Of a stretch of DNA of 64,000 nt, positions 45,324 through 56,799 are shown piece by piece. The notes beneath the pieces were generated by a model. It saw only the letters and a list, made by a program, of their open reading frames with translations, did not search any database and was not told where the DNA came from. Made by a program: the position numbers and the translations under genes. The stretch's first letter is position 1. Each line of letters starts with the position of its first letter. The stretch is from Sympetrum striolatum (taxonomy: Eukaryota > Arthropoda > Insecta > Odonata > Libellulidae): the NCBI GenBank assembly GCA_947579665.1, contig CANPUZ010000061.1:620001-684000 (forward strand), read 5' to 3'.

Positions 45324-45329
45324 AAAAAA

Positions 45330-46237
45330 TTAAGGAGTTACCACTGTCTGCCAAAACAATGAAAGATAGATCAATTAAAATGTGTTCCAATATAACCATC
45401 CAGCAAATCGAAGATCTGAAATCAGTTTCGGCTTTATCAATAGCAGTTGACGAGTCAGGTGACACAAATGATACGTCGCAAGTGTCGCTCATCGTAAGAT
45501 TTATTTCTCATTCAGGTTTTAAAGAGGGACTATAGGATTATCGCCACTCAAAGGTCAGGCGCAGAGGATATTGCAAAAGCTGTGGTGGAGTGTGTGAATA
45601 TATTCCTATCGATAAGATTGTGTCGATTTCAACAGACGGGGCCAAAAGTATGACCGGCGTCAGAAAAAGGTTGGTTGCCATTTCGAAAGTAAAAATCTGA
45701 TGTGGCCAGCACATGACTTTCTCCATATATATAAGATGTAAATATTTACCTACGACAGTATTTTCGAACTCTAAATTCCATCTAAACTTGGAGGATGAGT
45801 GATTAATTTATATATTATTATCTTTAACGGTACAAACATTATAAATAATGTTTTTCGGGACATGTTCGATGAAAAACGATGAATTTGGCCTTTCGCCCAT
45901 AGAGCCCAGAGCACCCACAAAGTACATATTCAGCAACTTCCGGTTTATCAGTATTTCATGAATAACTCCTAAACAATCAGTGATAAAAAAATATGTTTCA
46001 TACAATAGTTATGGTAAATTTTATTTTCTAAAACATTTATAGATAATAGTATATACCTAAATATCATATTTATGGAGATATTTTGAAAACCGGAAATTAG
46101 CTTTGAAGAATGAAGCTTGACTTTCGGTTCACCGATTTACTCTTAAATCTAATCAACTCTGACAGCACACACCACAGTACTATATATGAAGTTTGGTATT
46201 TATAAGACTAATAGTTTTCACGTTAGAGCGCCCACTA

Positions 46238-46282
<45 letters not shown>

Positions 46283-46760
46283 CATCATTCCGAAAATGGT
46301 CTAAACGTGTTCTAGGGACCCCAAAACATGTATTTCCGTTGAAATCTCGAAGTCGATTTTTTTCATGAAAACAATACTTTCTCTATACTTCGTATATGGA
46401 GAAAGTAAAAAACAATCACGAGATATCGGCTTATCATTGCAATCTTCACCAAGAAGCGCTTTGTGCGCAGGCATTTCCGGAAGTAATTAGTAAAGTTATG
46501 TGATTAGTGATTTCGATCATCAACTCCATTGCAGCTCTTAATCGTCGTCAATGCAAAGAATATTTAGTTGAAATGGAGAGTGAGTGCGCTGATCTTCTGC
46601 TTCAAAACAAGGTTCGATGGCTATCAAGAGGGAACGCTTTAAAAATTTCGCGTCACAATTGCCAGAAATTAGAGCATTTCTGCTTGAGAAGGGTGTTCAC
46701 TATCCAGAACTTACAATCAGTGGATCCAAAAATTTCATTTCATGGTAGACGTTACCAGTG
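45330..46760 (+). pseudogene. hAT-type transposase (GTF2IRD2/ZBED5-like), split by a TCTGATG element
   Basis: The left part has PLSAKTMKDRSIKM, a VSALSIAVDESGDTNDTSQV segment (catalytic Asp region), and VSISTDGAKSMTGVRKRL (second catalytic block). After the insert at 45696-46406 it resumes ISAYHCNLHQEALCAQAF, ECADLLLQNKVRWLSRGNAL and KRF-like sequence before decaying. This order is that of hAT transposases related to the domesticated GTF2IRD2 and ZBED5 genes. Several stops and shifts. Removing the insert rejoins SK|KNNHEISAYHC. Confidence 0.7.
45696..46406 (+). mobile_element. hairpin-ended TCTGATG element, copy 4 (inside the hAT transposase)
   Basis: 711 bp, from TCTGATGTGGCCAGCACATG to TATGGAGAAAGT, flanked by A5 and A6. 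It contains a pure (CA)n run of about 40 bp at 46240-46279 and the terminal hairpin at 46376-46406. Confidence 0.8.
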
Positions 46761-46812
46761 GCGGATCCTGGGGGGGCGGATATGGGGGCTGTAGCCCCCC
46801 TCCCCCCCAGAA
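46757..46812 (+). repeat. solo end of a CAGTGGCGGATCC-type DNA transposon
   Basis: CAGTGGCGGATCCTGGGGGG starts a G-rich then C-rich foldback (GGGGGCTGTAGCCCCC). This motif is a widespread hAT-like terminus; no partner end is visible. Confidence 0.45.
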
Positions 46813-46827
46813 GTCACAGTAAAAGAA

Positions 46828-47162
46828 TCTGATGTGGCCAGCACATGACTTTCTCCATATGTATAAGATGTAAATATTTATCTACGACAGTATTTTCGAA
46901 CTCTATATTCAATCTAAACTTGGAAGATAAGTGAATAATTTATATCATATTATCTTTTACGTCACAAACATTATAAATAATGTTTTTCGGGACATGTTTG
47001 ATGAAAAACGATGAAATTGGCCTTTCGCCCACAGCGCCCACAAAGTACATAATCAGCAACTTCCGGTTTATCAGTATTTCACAAATAACTCCTTACCAAT
47101 CAGTGACACAAAAATATATTTCGCACAAAGTTTACAGCAAATTACAATTTCTAAAACTTTTT
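46828..47162 (+). mobile_element. hairpin-ended TCTGATG element, copy 5 (5' part only)
   Basis: Begins TCTGATGTGGCCAGCACATG after AAAAGAA and follows copy 4 for about 335 bp, then stops near the CTAAAAC block. The hairpin end is lost. Confidence 0.7.
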
Positions 47163-47473
47163 GCTTAACAAGGTTCAAACCTTCAAGGTCCATACTTCAA
47201 AATATCTTACAATTTTATATTTATGTATTTGTTGTCTATAATCTATGCAAATAAATACCATAATCTTTTATCAATAATTTGAGGAAATTTTATTCTCTGA
47301 TATTGTACAGCATACTAATAGTCAGGGCCGGCTTTATGGACAGGCAAATAAGGCCTGGGGCCTCCAAGTAATTACATTACAAGATTATTATTATTAATTG
47401 ACTCTCAAATAACTCACGAAAACATTAGATAGAAAGAATCATAATAATATAAGACAGTAATAATATAAGAATA

Positions 47474-48013
47474 TTATATAAGTCTATTTATGGCCGTGCT
47501 GAGATATCGCGCGAAGGGAGTTTTGCCATCAAATGTTGGCGTCTGCAACCTGAGTGTTGACCCATCTCTCACGGTTGTTGCACAGGCTGCATACGCAGGG
47601 GCAACTGGCTTCCCCGCCCACTCTTCAATCCGTGCGTTCAAACTGTCCATTTCTTTCCGAAACTTATCGGTTTCCTTTAGTATTTCATCTCTGAATTTCA
47701 CTTCCAGGCTTCGAGCATTATCGTTCATTTTTACCTCTAAGTTTCTCGAATTTTCTAGGAGTTCTTCCCTCAAAGTTCGAGAACTTTCGGCTATCTTTAC
47801 CTCCATAATAGAAAGTCCCCTCAAAACGGCAGAAATATTTCCTTCCAACTCGAAAAGGGTGGTATCCGGATCTTCGCCATTTTCCAGCAACGCTTGGCGA
47901 AGGCGGTTTTGAAGAGCGGACTTGTTTCCGCCGATGTCGAAGTCGCGCTCCTCAAGTTCCCTCTTCAGATCCTTCACCTTCAACTGCTCCAGAGTCACTT
48001 TAGTTGTTTCCAT
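47474..48013 (-). pseudogene. partial LTR-retrotransposon gag with SAP domain
   Basis: A 179-codon frame: an N-terminal SAP-like motif (LKVKDLKRELEERDFDIGG, then NKSALQNRLRQAL) as found in nucleic-acid-binding gags, a long heptad-rich coiled coil (about residues 60-130), and the start of the conserved LQTPTFDGKTPF capsid block, where it breaks off into non-homologous sequence. Capsid and zinc knuckles are absent. Confidence 0.7.
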
Positions 48014-48050
48014 TTCTTTCTCAAACTGAGATTCACACTAAATTATTTGT

Positions 48051-48070
48051 TAATCCCACTTCTGACACCA
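48051..48070 (-). other. primer-binding site (tRNA-Leu type) of the truncated element
   Basis: TGGTGTCAGAAGTGGGATTA, one base from the LTR. All 18-20 nt fit the 3' end of animal tRNA-Leu, a longer match than in the gypsy element at 43.9 kb. Confidence 0.7.
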
Positions 48071-48627
48071 ATGTAACGTTTTTATTCAACACATGACTCT
48101 GCAACGTCTTTCCGAGGAAAATGGATACCTCGTACTTCGCCCAACAGTGCCTATTTTCCCGTTACCACAACCGGCAACAATCACGCCTACGTAATGCAAA
48201 TGCGCCTACGGAAAACTCGGGACCGGTATTCATTACAATATTATATAATTCTATTTATGGCCGGCAAACGTTTAATTTATTTAATTATACAAACAAAATT
48301 TAGGCAACGTCTCATAGCCCTCCATAACGAATTTTTCTTACCACTCCTGTGACAGTGGAGAACGAAGCTTCTCAAAACTGAATCTCATTAAGACATATTT
48401 GCGATGGCGCAAGATTTATTAATCTATATGTGATTTCCATTTAAAACAGCATTACCCATAGCCTTAACTTTTCCGAACATATTAACGATTTTGCTACCAA
48501 AATGGCTAGAAAAGTTAAATTTTAACACTATATTTGAAATGTGATAGTCGTTAATCAATATTTCTTTTGATCAGTATGATTTGTGAACAAAGATGAAGAA
48601 GATTCGCATGATTACACATGCTTGTTA

Positions 48628-48720
48628 AGTTACGCGATGGAAATGAAAGAGAAAAAGTCTGCCGTAGCCGGGGATCGAACCCGGGTCTTCCAATTGCCGG
48701 TCATTTCCATCACGTAGTAT
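48628..48720 (-). ncRNA. tRNA-like hairpin with B-box and T-run (not a standard tRNA)
   Basis: Arms ACGCGATGGAAATGA (48633-48647) and its near-complement (48702-48717) enclose a segment whose minus strand reads GACCCGGGTTCGATCCCCGG, a strong T-arm/B-box, followed by TTTTTC, a possible Pol III stop. No convincing D-arm or anticodon arm is present, so I call a tRNA-derived repeat and not a gene. Confidence 0.35.
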
Positions 48721-49033
48721 AATTTGTATTAAACTATATTAATCAAAGAAATCATTAAATTGTTACTAAGTCACAGTTGCTTTAAATATAAACTGAATAC
48801 TGTGAAAATTTTATATTTTAATAATTATTATTTATTGATAATTCATTGTAAAACATTTCTTAGTTTAATTATTTAGTTTATTCTTCAATGTAAGGAAGCC
48901 TGCTGTGTTATTTTGTCAGGTTTACACCATTATTGAATTTGCAATATTACAAATGGGGGAGAAACGCATTTGGGGCCGCCAAATGCGTTTTGCCTGGGGC
49001 CGCCAATTGTCTAAAGCCGGCGCTGCTAATAGT

Positions 49034-50110
49034 TTACTCAAAACAGACCAATATGTCATGTCTCACCAGTTTGAAGGGCATTTACCTCTCTCCTCCGTCT
49101 TACTGCCTCTTAGTAGGTCTTTCTAGAAAGGAAAGTTAACTTTTCTTTTATGAACATTTTTACAGTACAAAATGACTTATAATTGATAACGTTCTTGTTT
49201 CAGAAGAGTTAAGCCCTGCGTACTTAGTATCTCTTTCACATTAGAGATTTTGTGTTCCTCTAAAGGATTAGTCTAACTAGTTAACTACAAAGTTAAAAAA
49301 CTTTAAAATTGAATCTTATTCTTTATGAAATGAAGATAAGCTACGAAGGTAGACTAACTATATTAGAAATATTAAAGAAGGATGTTTGGTATCATTTTTT
49401 AGTTAATTGTGACATATTGCAGTGACTGTGAACTTTGCATTATTTTCATAACCACCATAGTATGGTATATACATTTTATGTCATTCCTTTCCAATTGTGG
49501 TATGTTTATTCCTTTGTTGCTAATTTTACCAACTTTTAGCAAATTCTTCAAGATTCACGAATATTAACATTCCGATAAAACTTCAAGCATGGAAATGAAT
49601 GAATTTTCTTGCATATCTTCTTCAATTTTTACAACTAAACTAAGTGAGCTAATATTTCAGTTGTTTAGTTAGATAAATGTGGTGTAATTCTGTGGAACTC
49701 CTTCATAATATAAAATAAAGAACAACTCTGTAGAGTCCACAATCTTTACTATTCTCAATAAGTTTTCCAAGGCAAGCAGAAAAATAACCAGCAACCTTCA
49801 TTCAACCTGCAAGATGTGTTGTGCATTCTTTTGTATTTAGACCTTGTTATGACTCGCAAGAGGTGTTCCTCTTAACCTTTGTACTGACCTTGTATAATTG
49901 TATGGAATTAGTGGCGGTTTTCCCCCTTCCCCCCAATCCTTACCCCCCTAAGTCCTCTCCCCTACCCTGCCTCCCTTCTTTTGATCCCTCCTTTCCTGCT
50001 TATATTGGGGCTATTTCTGGAATTTTAGCCTTTCACTTAAAGATGTTACTCAGTAACGAAACCTAGGTCGTGCTTGAAAATAGTAAAGATTGCGGACTCT
50101 ACAAATTTGT
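49034..50110. other. spacer with C-rich tract
   Basis: Mostly AT-rich. A pyrimidine-rich C-tract (CCCCCTTCCCCCC-type) occupies about 49920-49985. No supported gene. Confidence 0.3.
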
Positions 50111-50117
50111 TCTTTAT

Positions 50118-51705
50118 TTTATACGAGTAAACTGTAGCTTGCATACTGCAAGCAGATCGACAGCATTAATTTCATGTTGGCATCATATCGGACAGTCCTT
50201 AAAAGAAAAAAAAAGGATTAAAATTATTCTTAAATTTCGCTGTGAATTAATCGAACCCGGGTCTTCCTGGTGAACTTAATATGCAGCACAACAGAAGATC
50301 TCTAACTATGTGTGAAAATTCAAGCAGAAATATTGGGTGCAACTGCCTCAAACGACGTCCTACTTTTCCCTTATTTTCCTCATCTGAGAAATTTTAATGT
50401 AGTCTAGCATCGAACCCAGGAACATCATGGTCTTATCTAATATTTTTTCTTTAACCGAGACTTAATATACATCTCCTATGTAAGCAAGAGCTTTGTATTA
50501 TTTCGAAAAATGCATCAAAATAAATAATGAAAACTACCTCAAAGTATGAAAGTAAACCGCAGACTTTGTATTTTCCACAAATTTATTAATACACGACCCG
50601 TTTCGGCCATACAGCCATCCTCAGGTACATACAACGGAAAACAGACAGAATTTATAACATAACCCCTGGTCTTGAAGGCAGAGTGAGAAGGGGAGAGGGG
50701 TTGGTGAAAATAATGTCATTGGTTAGGGTCGCTGATGCCCCCACTATTTCCACGATCTCAAGACAATCCAACTTCTTCCTTTTCGACTGTCTATGAAGGA
50801 GCCGGGGCACAAAAGAGCTGCTGTGGTCGCTCCCCATGAGGTGGTTCGAGAAGGTGGACAAGGAATTCCCCAACCGGTAACTCCTTTGGTGTTCTTGTGC
50901 CCTCAACTTAAGTGATCTCCCCGTCTGACCCAGATATACGGCAGAACAATCTGGGTAAAGTAAAGTCAGTTCATATCGAGTTTACCTCAATGTATTTTGA
51001 ATGGGGGATATATTTACCACCTGGCTTCGAACCCGGGTCTTTCTGGTAATACTTTCTATGCAGCGCAACAGAAGATCACCACTTCTAACTATGTGTCTAA
51101 ATTCAAGTAAAAATATATTGGCTGCAACTGCCTCAAACGACGTCCTTCTTTTCCCTTATATTCCTTATAAGAGAAATTTTAATCTGCTCCGGCATCGAAC
51201 CGAGGAACAGTACGGTCTTATCTAAATTATTTTCTAAAACCGATTCTTAATATAGATATTCTAGCAATGCAAGAACTTCCTTTCATTTCGATAAGTGCAT
51301 CAAAAAAATAATGAAAAACTACCTCAATGTATTTTACATGACAGATTTTTGCATCATCCTAGCATCGAACCCAGGATAATTTCTGTAAAAGTTATTAATG
51401 TTTTCGATAGAACATGACTATATCTAGAGGCTCCTTGAGTTAAGATTCTCTAACTATCGGGAAAGTATTTTTTTTAATTTCCGAAAATCAAAGCAATGCA
51501 TTGAAATGGGAAAAATCGAGACTTTGGGGCCCTCTGGAATCGAACCCATGACACTGAGGTTCAAAATCGCAATTTTTCTGGCGGTTACACGTTATGGCCA
51601 ATGCGTCGTAAAAATTTCAAGTTGATGAAGCTTGTGGTTTAGCCTGTGAATTAGTATCCTATCTATATATATCCATGAATGAATCCGGAGAAGCATCTGT
51701 ATATC
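50118..51705 (-). repeat. B-box unit copy 9 (inverted), split by a Penelope fragment
   Basis: Starts with the hairpin GCTTGCATACTGCAAGC at 50137-50153. Complementary GGTTCGA motifs near 50250, 50410, 51030, 51195, 51365 and 51540. Without the insert at 50543-50982 it is about 1.15 kb. Lies 19 kb from the main array. Confidence 0.8.
50543..50982 (-). pseudogene. Penelope-like element 3' fragment inserted in B-box unit
   Basis: A TACCTCAA duplication (50535-50542, 50983-50990) flanks it. Minus strand: VYLGQTGRSLKLRAQEHQRS (GIY-YIG remnant), LSTFSNHLMGSDHSSSF, then the tail CTGAGGATGGC, CCGAAACGGGTCGTG and GTGGAAAATACAAAG. Only the nuclease end remains (5' truncation). Confidence 0.8.
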
Positions 51706-51710
51706 TATTA

Positions 51711-52840
51711 CGAGTAAAATGTAGCTTGCATACTGCAAGCAGATCGACAACACCAATTTAATGTCGGCAACCTTTCGGGACGGTCTTAAAAAGAAAAAAA
51801 AATTGAAAATATTCTTAAAATTCGCTGCAATTTTAATCGTGAGGCATGGAACCCGGGTCTTCCTGGCTAACCTATTAAGCAGCACAAGAGAAGATCACCA
51901 ACACTAACTATGTGTGAAAATTCAAGCAGAAATATTGGCTGAAACTGCCTCAAACGACGTTCTACTTTTCATGAATGAAAATGGCTCTCTGGATTCGAAC
52001 CAAGGACTATCTAGGAAATCTAAAATATGTTCATCTAAAGTATGTATGATATCTATCTATATGCCGAATTTAAATTTTCTATATTATTAGGAAAGGTTTC
52101 AAAATAATTCATAAAAATCGGATCAACTTCTGATTGCAGAGACGCCTGGTGTCGAACCCAGGACACATTGATAGCTGTGAATGCACTTTTTGATTTGTAT
52201 GGACTTGATCTTTCTATATGCAAAGTTTGAAGTTGATAGCATGCCGGGAAGTACCTAAATTTTGTTTCCGTTATCTCCGTAAGAAATGCATTGAGAAGTG
52301 GAAATGCCACCCTGGGATCGAACCAAGAACCATCAGCGAACATGTAAAATTTGATTATGAAATATATTCATGATATCTAACCTCATGCCGAATTTCAAGT
52401 TTCCATCCCATCGGCAAATGGTCCAAATAAAATCTTCAAAATCGCCGCAATGCATTTTAAACGGCCGATTTTTGCCCCGACCTAGCATCGAACCAAGGAT
52501 TATATTCGTAGATGTATTTATAGTTTACTTTAGATATGCACGGCATCTAGCGATCCCTCGAATTTCAACTCTCTACCTTTCCGGGAAGTGCCTAAAAAAA
52601 ATTTTCGATAATCCCCACCATGTATCCTTATGGAGAAAATCAGGAATTTGGGGCCTTCTGGAATCGAACCCATGACACTAAGGATCAAAATCGCTTTTTT
52701 TATGGTGGTTGCACGTTATGGCCAATACGTTGTAAAAATTTCAAGTCAATGACGCTTGTGGTTTAGCCTGTGAATTAGTATCCTATCTATATAGCTATCT
52801 ATATGAATGAATCTGGAGAAGGAATTATATATAATAGATA
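51711..52840 (-). repeat. B-box unit copy 10 (inverted)
   Basis: Hairpin at 51724-51740. Complementary GGTTCGA motifs near 51853, 51996, 52155, 52317, 52488 and 52664. Tandem with copy 9 in the same orientation. Confidence 0.8.
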
Positions 52841-53160
52841 GATTGCAACAATGAGAAGTTTTCCTGAGACACGAAAGATATTGAACGAAGGCAAATTTTC
52901 TAATTAATCCACAGTAAAGCAAGAAAATATAGTAGCAACTGAATCAATATCAAAATTCAATGCGGATTTATCTTGTTTCGTTGAAAGTAAAAAAATAAGG
53001 GAATCAAAACTCAAAATAGCTCTCTCAAAGAATCCCTTATGCGTCAATTATCTAAATACTACGAATTAAATTATGACAATAACTCAGAAGGTTTGATTTT
53101 AAGACCTCGGTCAACTCCATCAAATGCTTCTTCCGAGATTGGAAAAAGGTCTAGTGAAAA
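52841..53160. other. unassigned
   Basis: A plus-strand run (FPETRKILNEGKF, then SKFNADLSCFVESKK) could be the C-terminus of a decayed transposase, but I cannot place it. Confidence 0.2.
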
Positions 53161-53162
53161 TA

Positions 53163-53539
53163 ATATCTCCATTAATCTGATATTTAGGTATATACAATTA
53201 TTTATTAAAGTTTTAGAAAATGTAATTTACTATGACTTTTGTATGAAACATATTTTTGTATCTCTGATTGTTTAGGAGTTATTCATGAAATATTGACAAA
53301 CCGGAGGTGGCTGATTATGTACTTTGTGGGCGCTGTGGGCGAAAGGCCAATTTCATTGTTTTTCATCAAACATGGTCCGAAAAACATTATTTATAATGTT
53401 TGTGACGTAAAAGATAATATGATATAAATTATAATCACTTATCTTCCAAGTTTAGATTGAATCTAGAGTTCGAAAATACTGTCGTAGATAAATATTTACA
53501 TCTTATAAATGGAGAAAGTCATGTGCTGGCCACATCAGA
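53163..53539 (-). mobile_element. hairpin-ended TCTGATG element, copy 6 (5' part)
   Basis: In minus orientation begins TCTGATGTGGCCAGCACATG at 53539 after AGAAAAA and follows copies 1 and 4 for about 375 bp. The hairpin end is absent. Confidence 0.7.
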
Positions 53540-53984
53540 TTTTTCTAATTATTTTATATTCTTTAAGCAAATGAATACGATAATCTACTATTGAATTCCA
53601 GAAGAATTGATAGTTTTAGAAAGGAGTCATCAAAAATTATGTTATTTCGTATAATTTTCAATGGCAATCTAGCGCCATTCTCAAAATAACCCATTTTAAT
53701 TTAATAAAGGTAGAAGACTAGTTATTAGAAAGACAAATGAGCATAACTAAATCTTTGAACACAAAAACTTTCCTTTGTGATTAATTAAAATTATTTAACT
53801 TCATAACTATAGATATCTGTTATTAGCAAAGCAATCTTTAATGAGTCAATTATAAGATGTCTAGTTTACACTGCTTTTGGGAGCATCTGCTAGGTTCAAT
53901 CAGTCTAGTTGAGACCCCCACAAGTAGTAAAAGAGAGTCAGTGGCTATTTAAGTTGGAAAGTTCTTCAATATTCAATTACTCAA

Positions 53985-54700
53985 CATCTATTATATATAG
54001 ACGCTTCTCCGGATTCATTCATGGATATGGATAGGATAGTAATTCACAGGCTAAACCACTAGTGTCATTAACTTTAAATTTTTATGACGTAATGGCAATA
54101 AAGTGAAACCGCCAGAAAAATTGCAACTTTGATCCTCAGTGTCATGGGTTCGATTCCAGAAGGCCCCAAAGTCCCAATTTTTTCCATTTAAATGCATTGC
54201 TTTGATTTTCCGGAATTTTTAAAATATACTTACCTGATAGGTAGAGAATCAAAACTCTAGGAGCCTATATATATATGGTCAGGATCATTCGAAAATAGTA
54301 ATGACTTTTAAGGAAACTATCCTGGGTTCGATGCTAGGATGATGCAAAAATCTGCCCTTTTAAATACATTGAGGTAGTTTTTCATTAATTTACTTATCAA
54401 GCACTTATCGAAATGACAGGGAGCTCGTGCTTGGCTAGAAAATGTATATTTAGAATCGGTTTTTGAAAAAAATTTAGTTAAGACCATACTATCCCTGGGT
54501 TCGATGCCAGAGCACATTAAAATTTCTCTCATAAGGAATATAAGGGAAAAGTGGGACGTCGTTTGAGGCAGTTGTAGCCAATATTCCTGCTTGAGGTTCC
54601 ACACATAGTTAGAGATGGTGATCTTCAGGAAGACCCAGGTTCGATGTCGGACGGATAAATTGCAGGGAAGTTTTAGAATATTTTCAATATTTTTTCTACT
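53985..54700 (+). repeat. B-box unit copy 11 (direct, 3'-truncated)
   Basis: Starts with GACGCTTCTCCGGATTCATT in TA-rich DNA. GGTTCGA motifs near 54147, 54317, 54498 and 54638. It breaks off before the terminal hairpin; a whole monomer is also missing near 54625. Confidence 0.75.
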
Positions 54701-55379
54701 TTTCAGGACCCTCTGGATTTGAGATCGACTTGAAATTTGTGTCAATTTACTCATATTAAGTAATTATATTAATTTGAGATTACTTCATTAAGGTGCTTAT
54801 AGACAGAAAAAAATCTGCAATGCTTTACAACACTGATTAATTTTATCCACCGCTCATCGCAAATCGAAAAACAACCAAGTTCCAGCTGCTGTCAATAGGT
54901 TGCTCTGCAGGGCTTCCAAAATAACAGTCAATAGCATAACTTTTGGAAGTTAGTAGAAGTGGTCCAAAGAGCTCGTAAACTCTAGCATGGAGGCTGGGTG
55001 GATGGTTGTCTTCAGATCTTTAGCTACCATCCTCATGATCTTCTTGTAAATAATACAAAGGATGGAGTGCTAAAACTTTAATATCTTTCTTGCTTCCATT
55101 TTTTTAAGTACCCTACTGTAACTCTATTTCCTTCTCTTGATCTCATCCAGCTGATGAATTATTCTGTGAATTAATGAATGAAACTATGAATTCTTCAAAG
55201 AAAATATATTATGGATCACAATGCCGCTACATTGAATAGAAAATAATAATAATAATAAAAGGCCTTTATTCGGGCGAGATTGAGACTAGAAACACTCAGG
55301 CTCCTGAGAGGGAAGACGATCTTGGCAAGCAAGAAATATTGTCCAAATCTGATAGGAATCAATCTGGTAAGCTTTAACT
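54701..55379. other. unassigned
   Basis: A minus-strand run (KKIMRMVAKDLKTTIHPASM, ending with NLVVFRFAMSGG in another frame) looks like decayed coding sequence, possibly of a DNA transposon. I cannot name the family. Confidence 0.2.
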
Positions 55380-55740
55380 TTGCGGAACTCCATCCTAGTA
55401 AATGGATGGGAATAACTTAACAAAATTCCACTTTTAAAGTTTTTAATATCTGCGACCGGTTTCGGACTTTAGTCCATTATCAAGCACAAGAGTTATTAAG
55501 GAGTGCATATATATACACAAAGAATAATAAACCAAGGCACCAATCAGATTAGCTACTGTTGATAGTGGGAGAGGTGTTAGGGGGAGGAGGAATAATTTTG
55601 TTCTTTGAATTAATATGTCCATTGGTGTGATCTTTGTATGTTTTAAAATATTTCATTACTTTGTCACTCAAATTTTGTTTTAGATATCTGCTGTATAACA
55701 CCTTATCTATTAATTCATTTGTTTGACTATGCCTATACCT
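55380..55740 (-). repeat. Penelope-like 3' tail
   Basis: Minus strand: GATAATGGACTAAAGTCCGA, then AACCGGTCGCAGATATTAAA and GTGGAATTTTGTTA. This matches the layout of the other Penelope tails (stem, CGAAACCGGT, AT-rich, GTGGAA). Upstream bases may be the end of its ORF. Confidence 0.5.
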
Positions 55741-55871
55741 ATTTGGTCTTTGGTAAAATAAATATTATTATTATTATTTGACTGAATATAAAAATGAAGA
55801 TCAAAATAATTCAAAAAGTGCTTGCTCTACCTTTATAGCAAAGGGTACTTTAATTGAAATAAATACAAAAA

Positions 55872-56258
55872 TCTGATGTGGCCAACACATGACTTTCTCC
55901 ATATTTATTGAAAACAGAAGCCTATGCCGGTTTATATATAAATAACTCCAAAACAATGAGTGTTACAGAAAAATATTTCAAACAAATGGTGTAGTTAAAT
56001 ACATTATCTATAACTTTTATATATAACTGTATATACCTACATTGCATTCTGACAGAGATATTTAAGAAACAAAATTTTGTTCCTGATAAACGGCAACTTC
56101 CGTTTGAGCGATATTCATCAAATCTAATCAACTCTTGGCATTGTTAGGAGAGTACTAAATATGAATTTTGGAAATGATGGGATAATAATAATTATTCAGA
56201 TCCGATTAAATAATTTGCTAATACAATACTTTCTGTATACTACGTATAGGGAGAAAGT
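55872..56258 (+). mobile_element. hairpin-ended TCTGATG element, copy 7 (short, both ends present)
   Basis: 387 bp: TCTGATGTGGCCAACACATG to GGGAGAAAGT between A5 tracts. Carries one internal AACTTCCG block in place of two or three, so it is the smallest complete form here. Confidence 0.75.
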
Positions 56259-56430
56259 AAAAATCAATTTCTTTTGCCATGGAATTTGCCTCCCTCATAA
56301 TTCTTGCCATTGGGCTATCATATAAATAATTTGTTCTGAAATATTCTTGAATAAAAGTTCTCTTACATCTTGTACCAGCAATAGGCACTCTAACAGATAC
56401 CATTTCCAACAGCTGAGGTGAATTAACTTT
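56259..56430 (-). pseudogene. LINE ORF2 C-terminal scrap
   Basis: Minus strand VRVPIAGTRCKRTFIQEYFR, TNYLYDSPMARIMREA and EIDFYF. Same family as 33805-34230 (RNKGLFYKSHYRTNYMYNSP). Truncated at its 3' side by the TCTGATG element. Confidence 0.6.
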
Positions 56431-56799
56431 TTCACGACAGTGGGCTTAGCGGAAAGTCTCTACCGTCTGCCGGAGGACTCCAGGAGAAATTCTTTCCTGA
56501 TATACGGAGACATTTTTGAGAGTTGCTGCCCTCAGGTACAAAATTTGACCTTTTTTGAGTTCTCAGCCACAGGACTTCTTACCCTATCGTCATAAACTCC
56601 TTGGGGGGGGGCTAACTTGCAGTGGGTTAATCTGGCAGCGACTGGGACGGAGGAATTGTCAGGAACTTAATGCTTAGCACACGTTTTGGCAAATAATTAT
56701 TTGTTGTCATTTTTGTCAATCTAACATTGAAGATGAAAGCAATGTCTAGCGCTAAAGATGTACAACTTTTAAACAAAGTTCTAGTGTTAGTATTTACTT

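Larger units (their letters stand above)
47474..48236 (-). mobile_element. truncated LTR retrotransposon: 5' LTR, primer site, partial gag
   Basis: Minus orientation. The LTR at 48072-48236 begins TGTAACG and ends CATTACA (plus-strand reading, inverted TGTAA/TTACA tips). The primer site follows at 48070-48051, then gag from 48013. Pol and the 3' LTR are missing. About 27 bp of host sequence (AATATTATATAA..TCTATTTATGGCCG, one difference) stands on both sides of the fragment, far too long for integrase. Confidence 0.7.
47323..49025. mobile_element. non-autonomous hAT element with nested LTR fragment
   Basis: An 8-bp duplication CTAATAGT (47315-47322 and 49026-49033) flanks ends CAGGGCCGGCTTTA and, inverted, CAGCGCCGGCTTTA. 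Further in, both ends carry GCCTGGGGCC-type motifs. A GGCCGGCTTTA terminus with 8-bp duplication fits hAT. No transposase remains; part of an LTR retrotransposon lies inside (47491-48236). Confidence 0.8.

Noticed and set aside
46231..46280. (CA)n run as an independent microsatellite locus
   Set aside because: It is a component of TCTGATG copy 4; equivalent TG-rich runs sit at the same place in copies 1 and 2.
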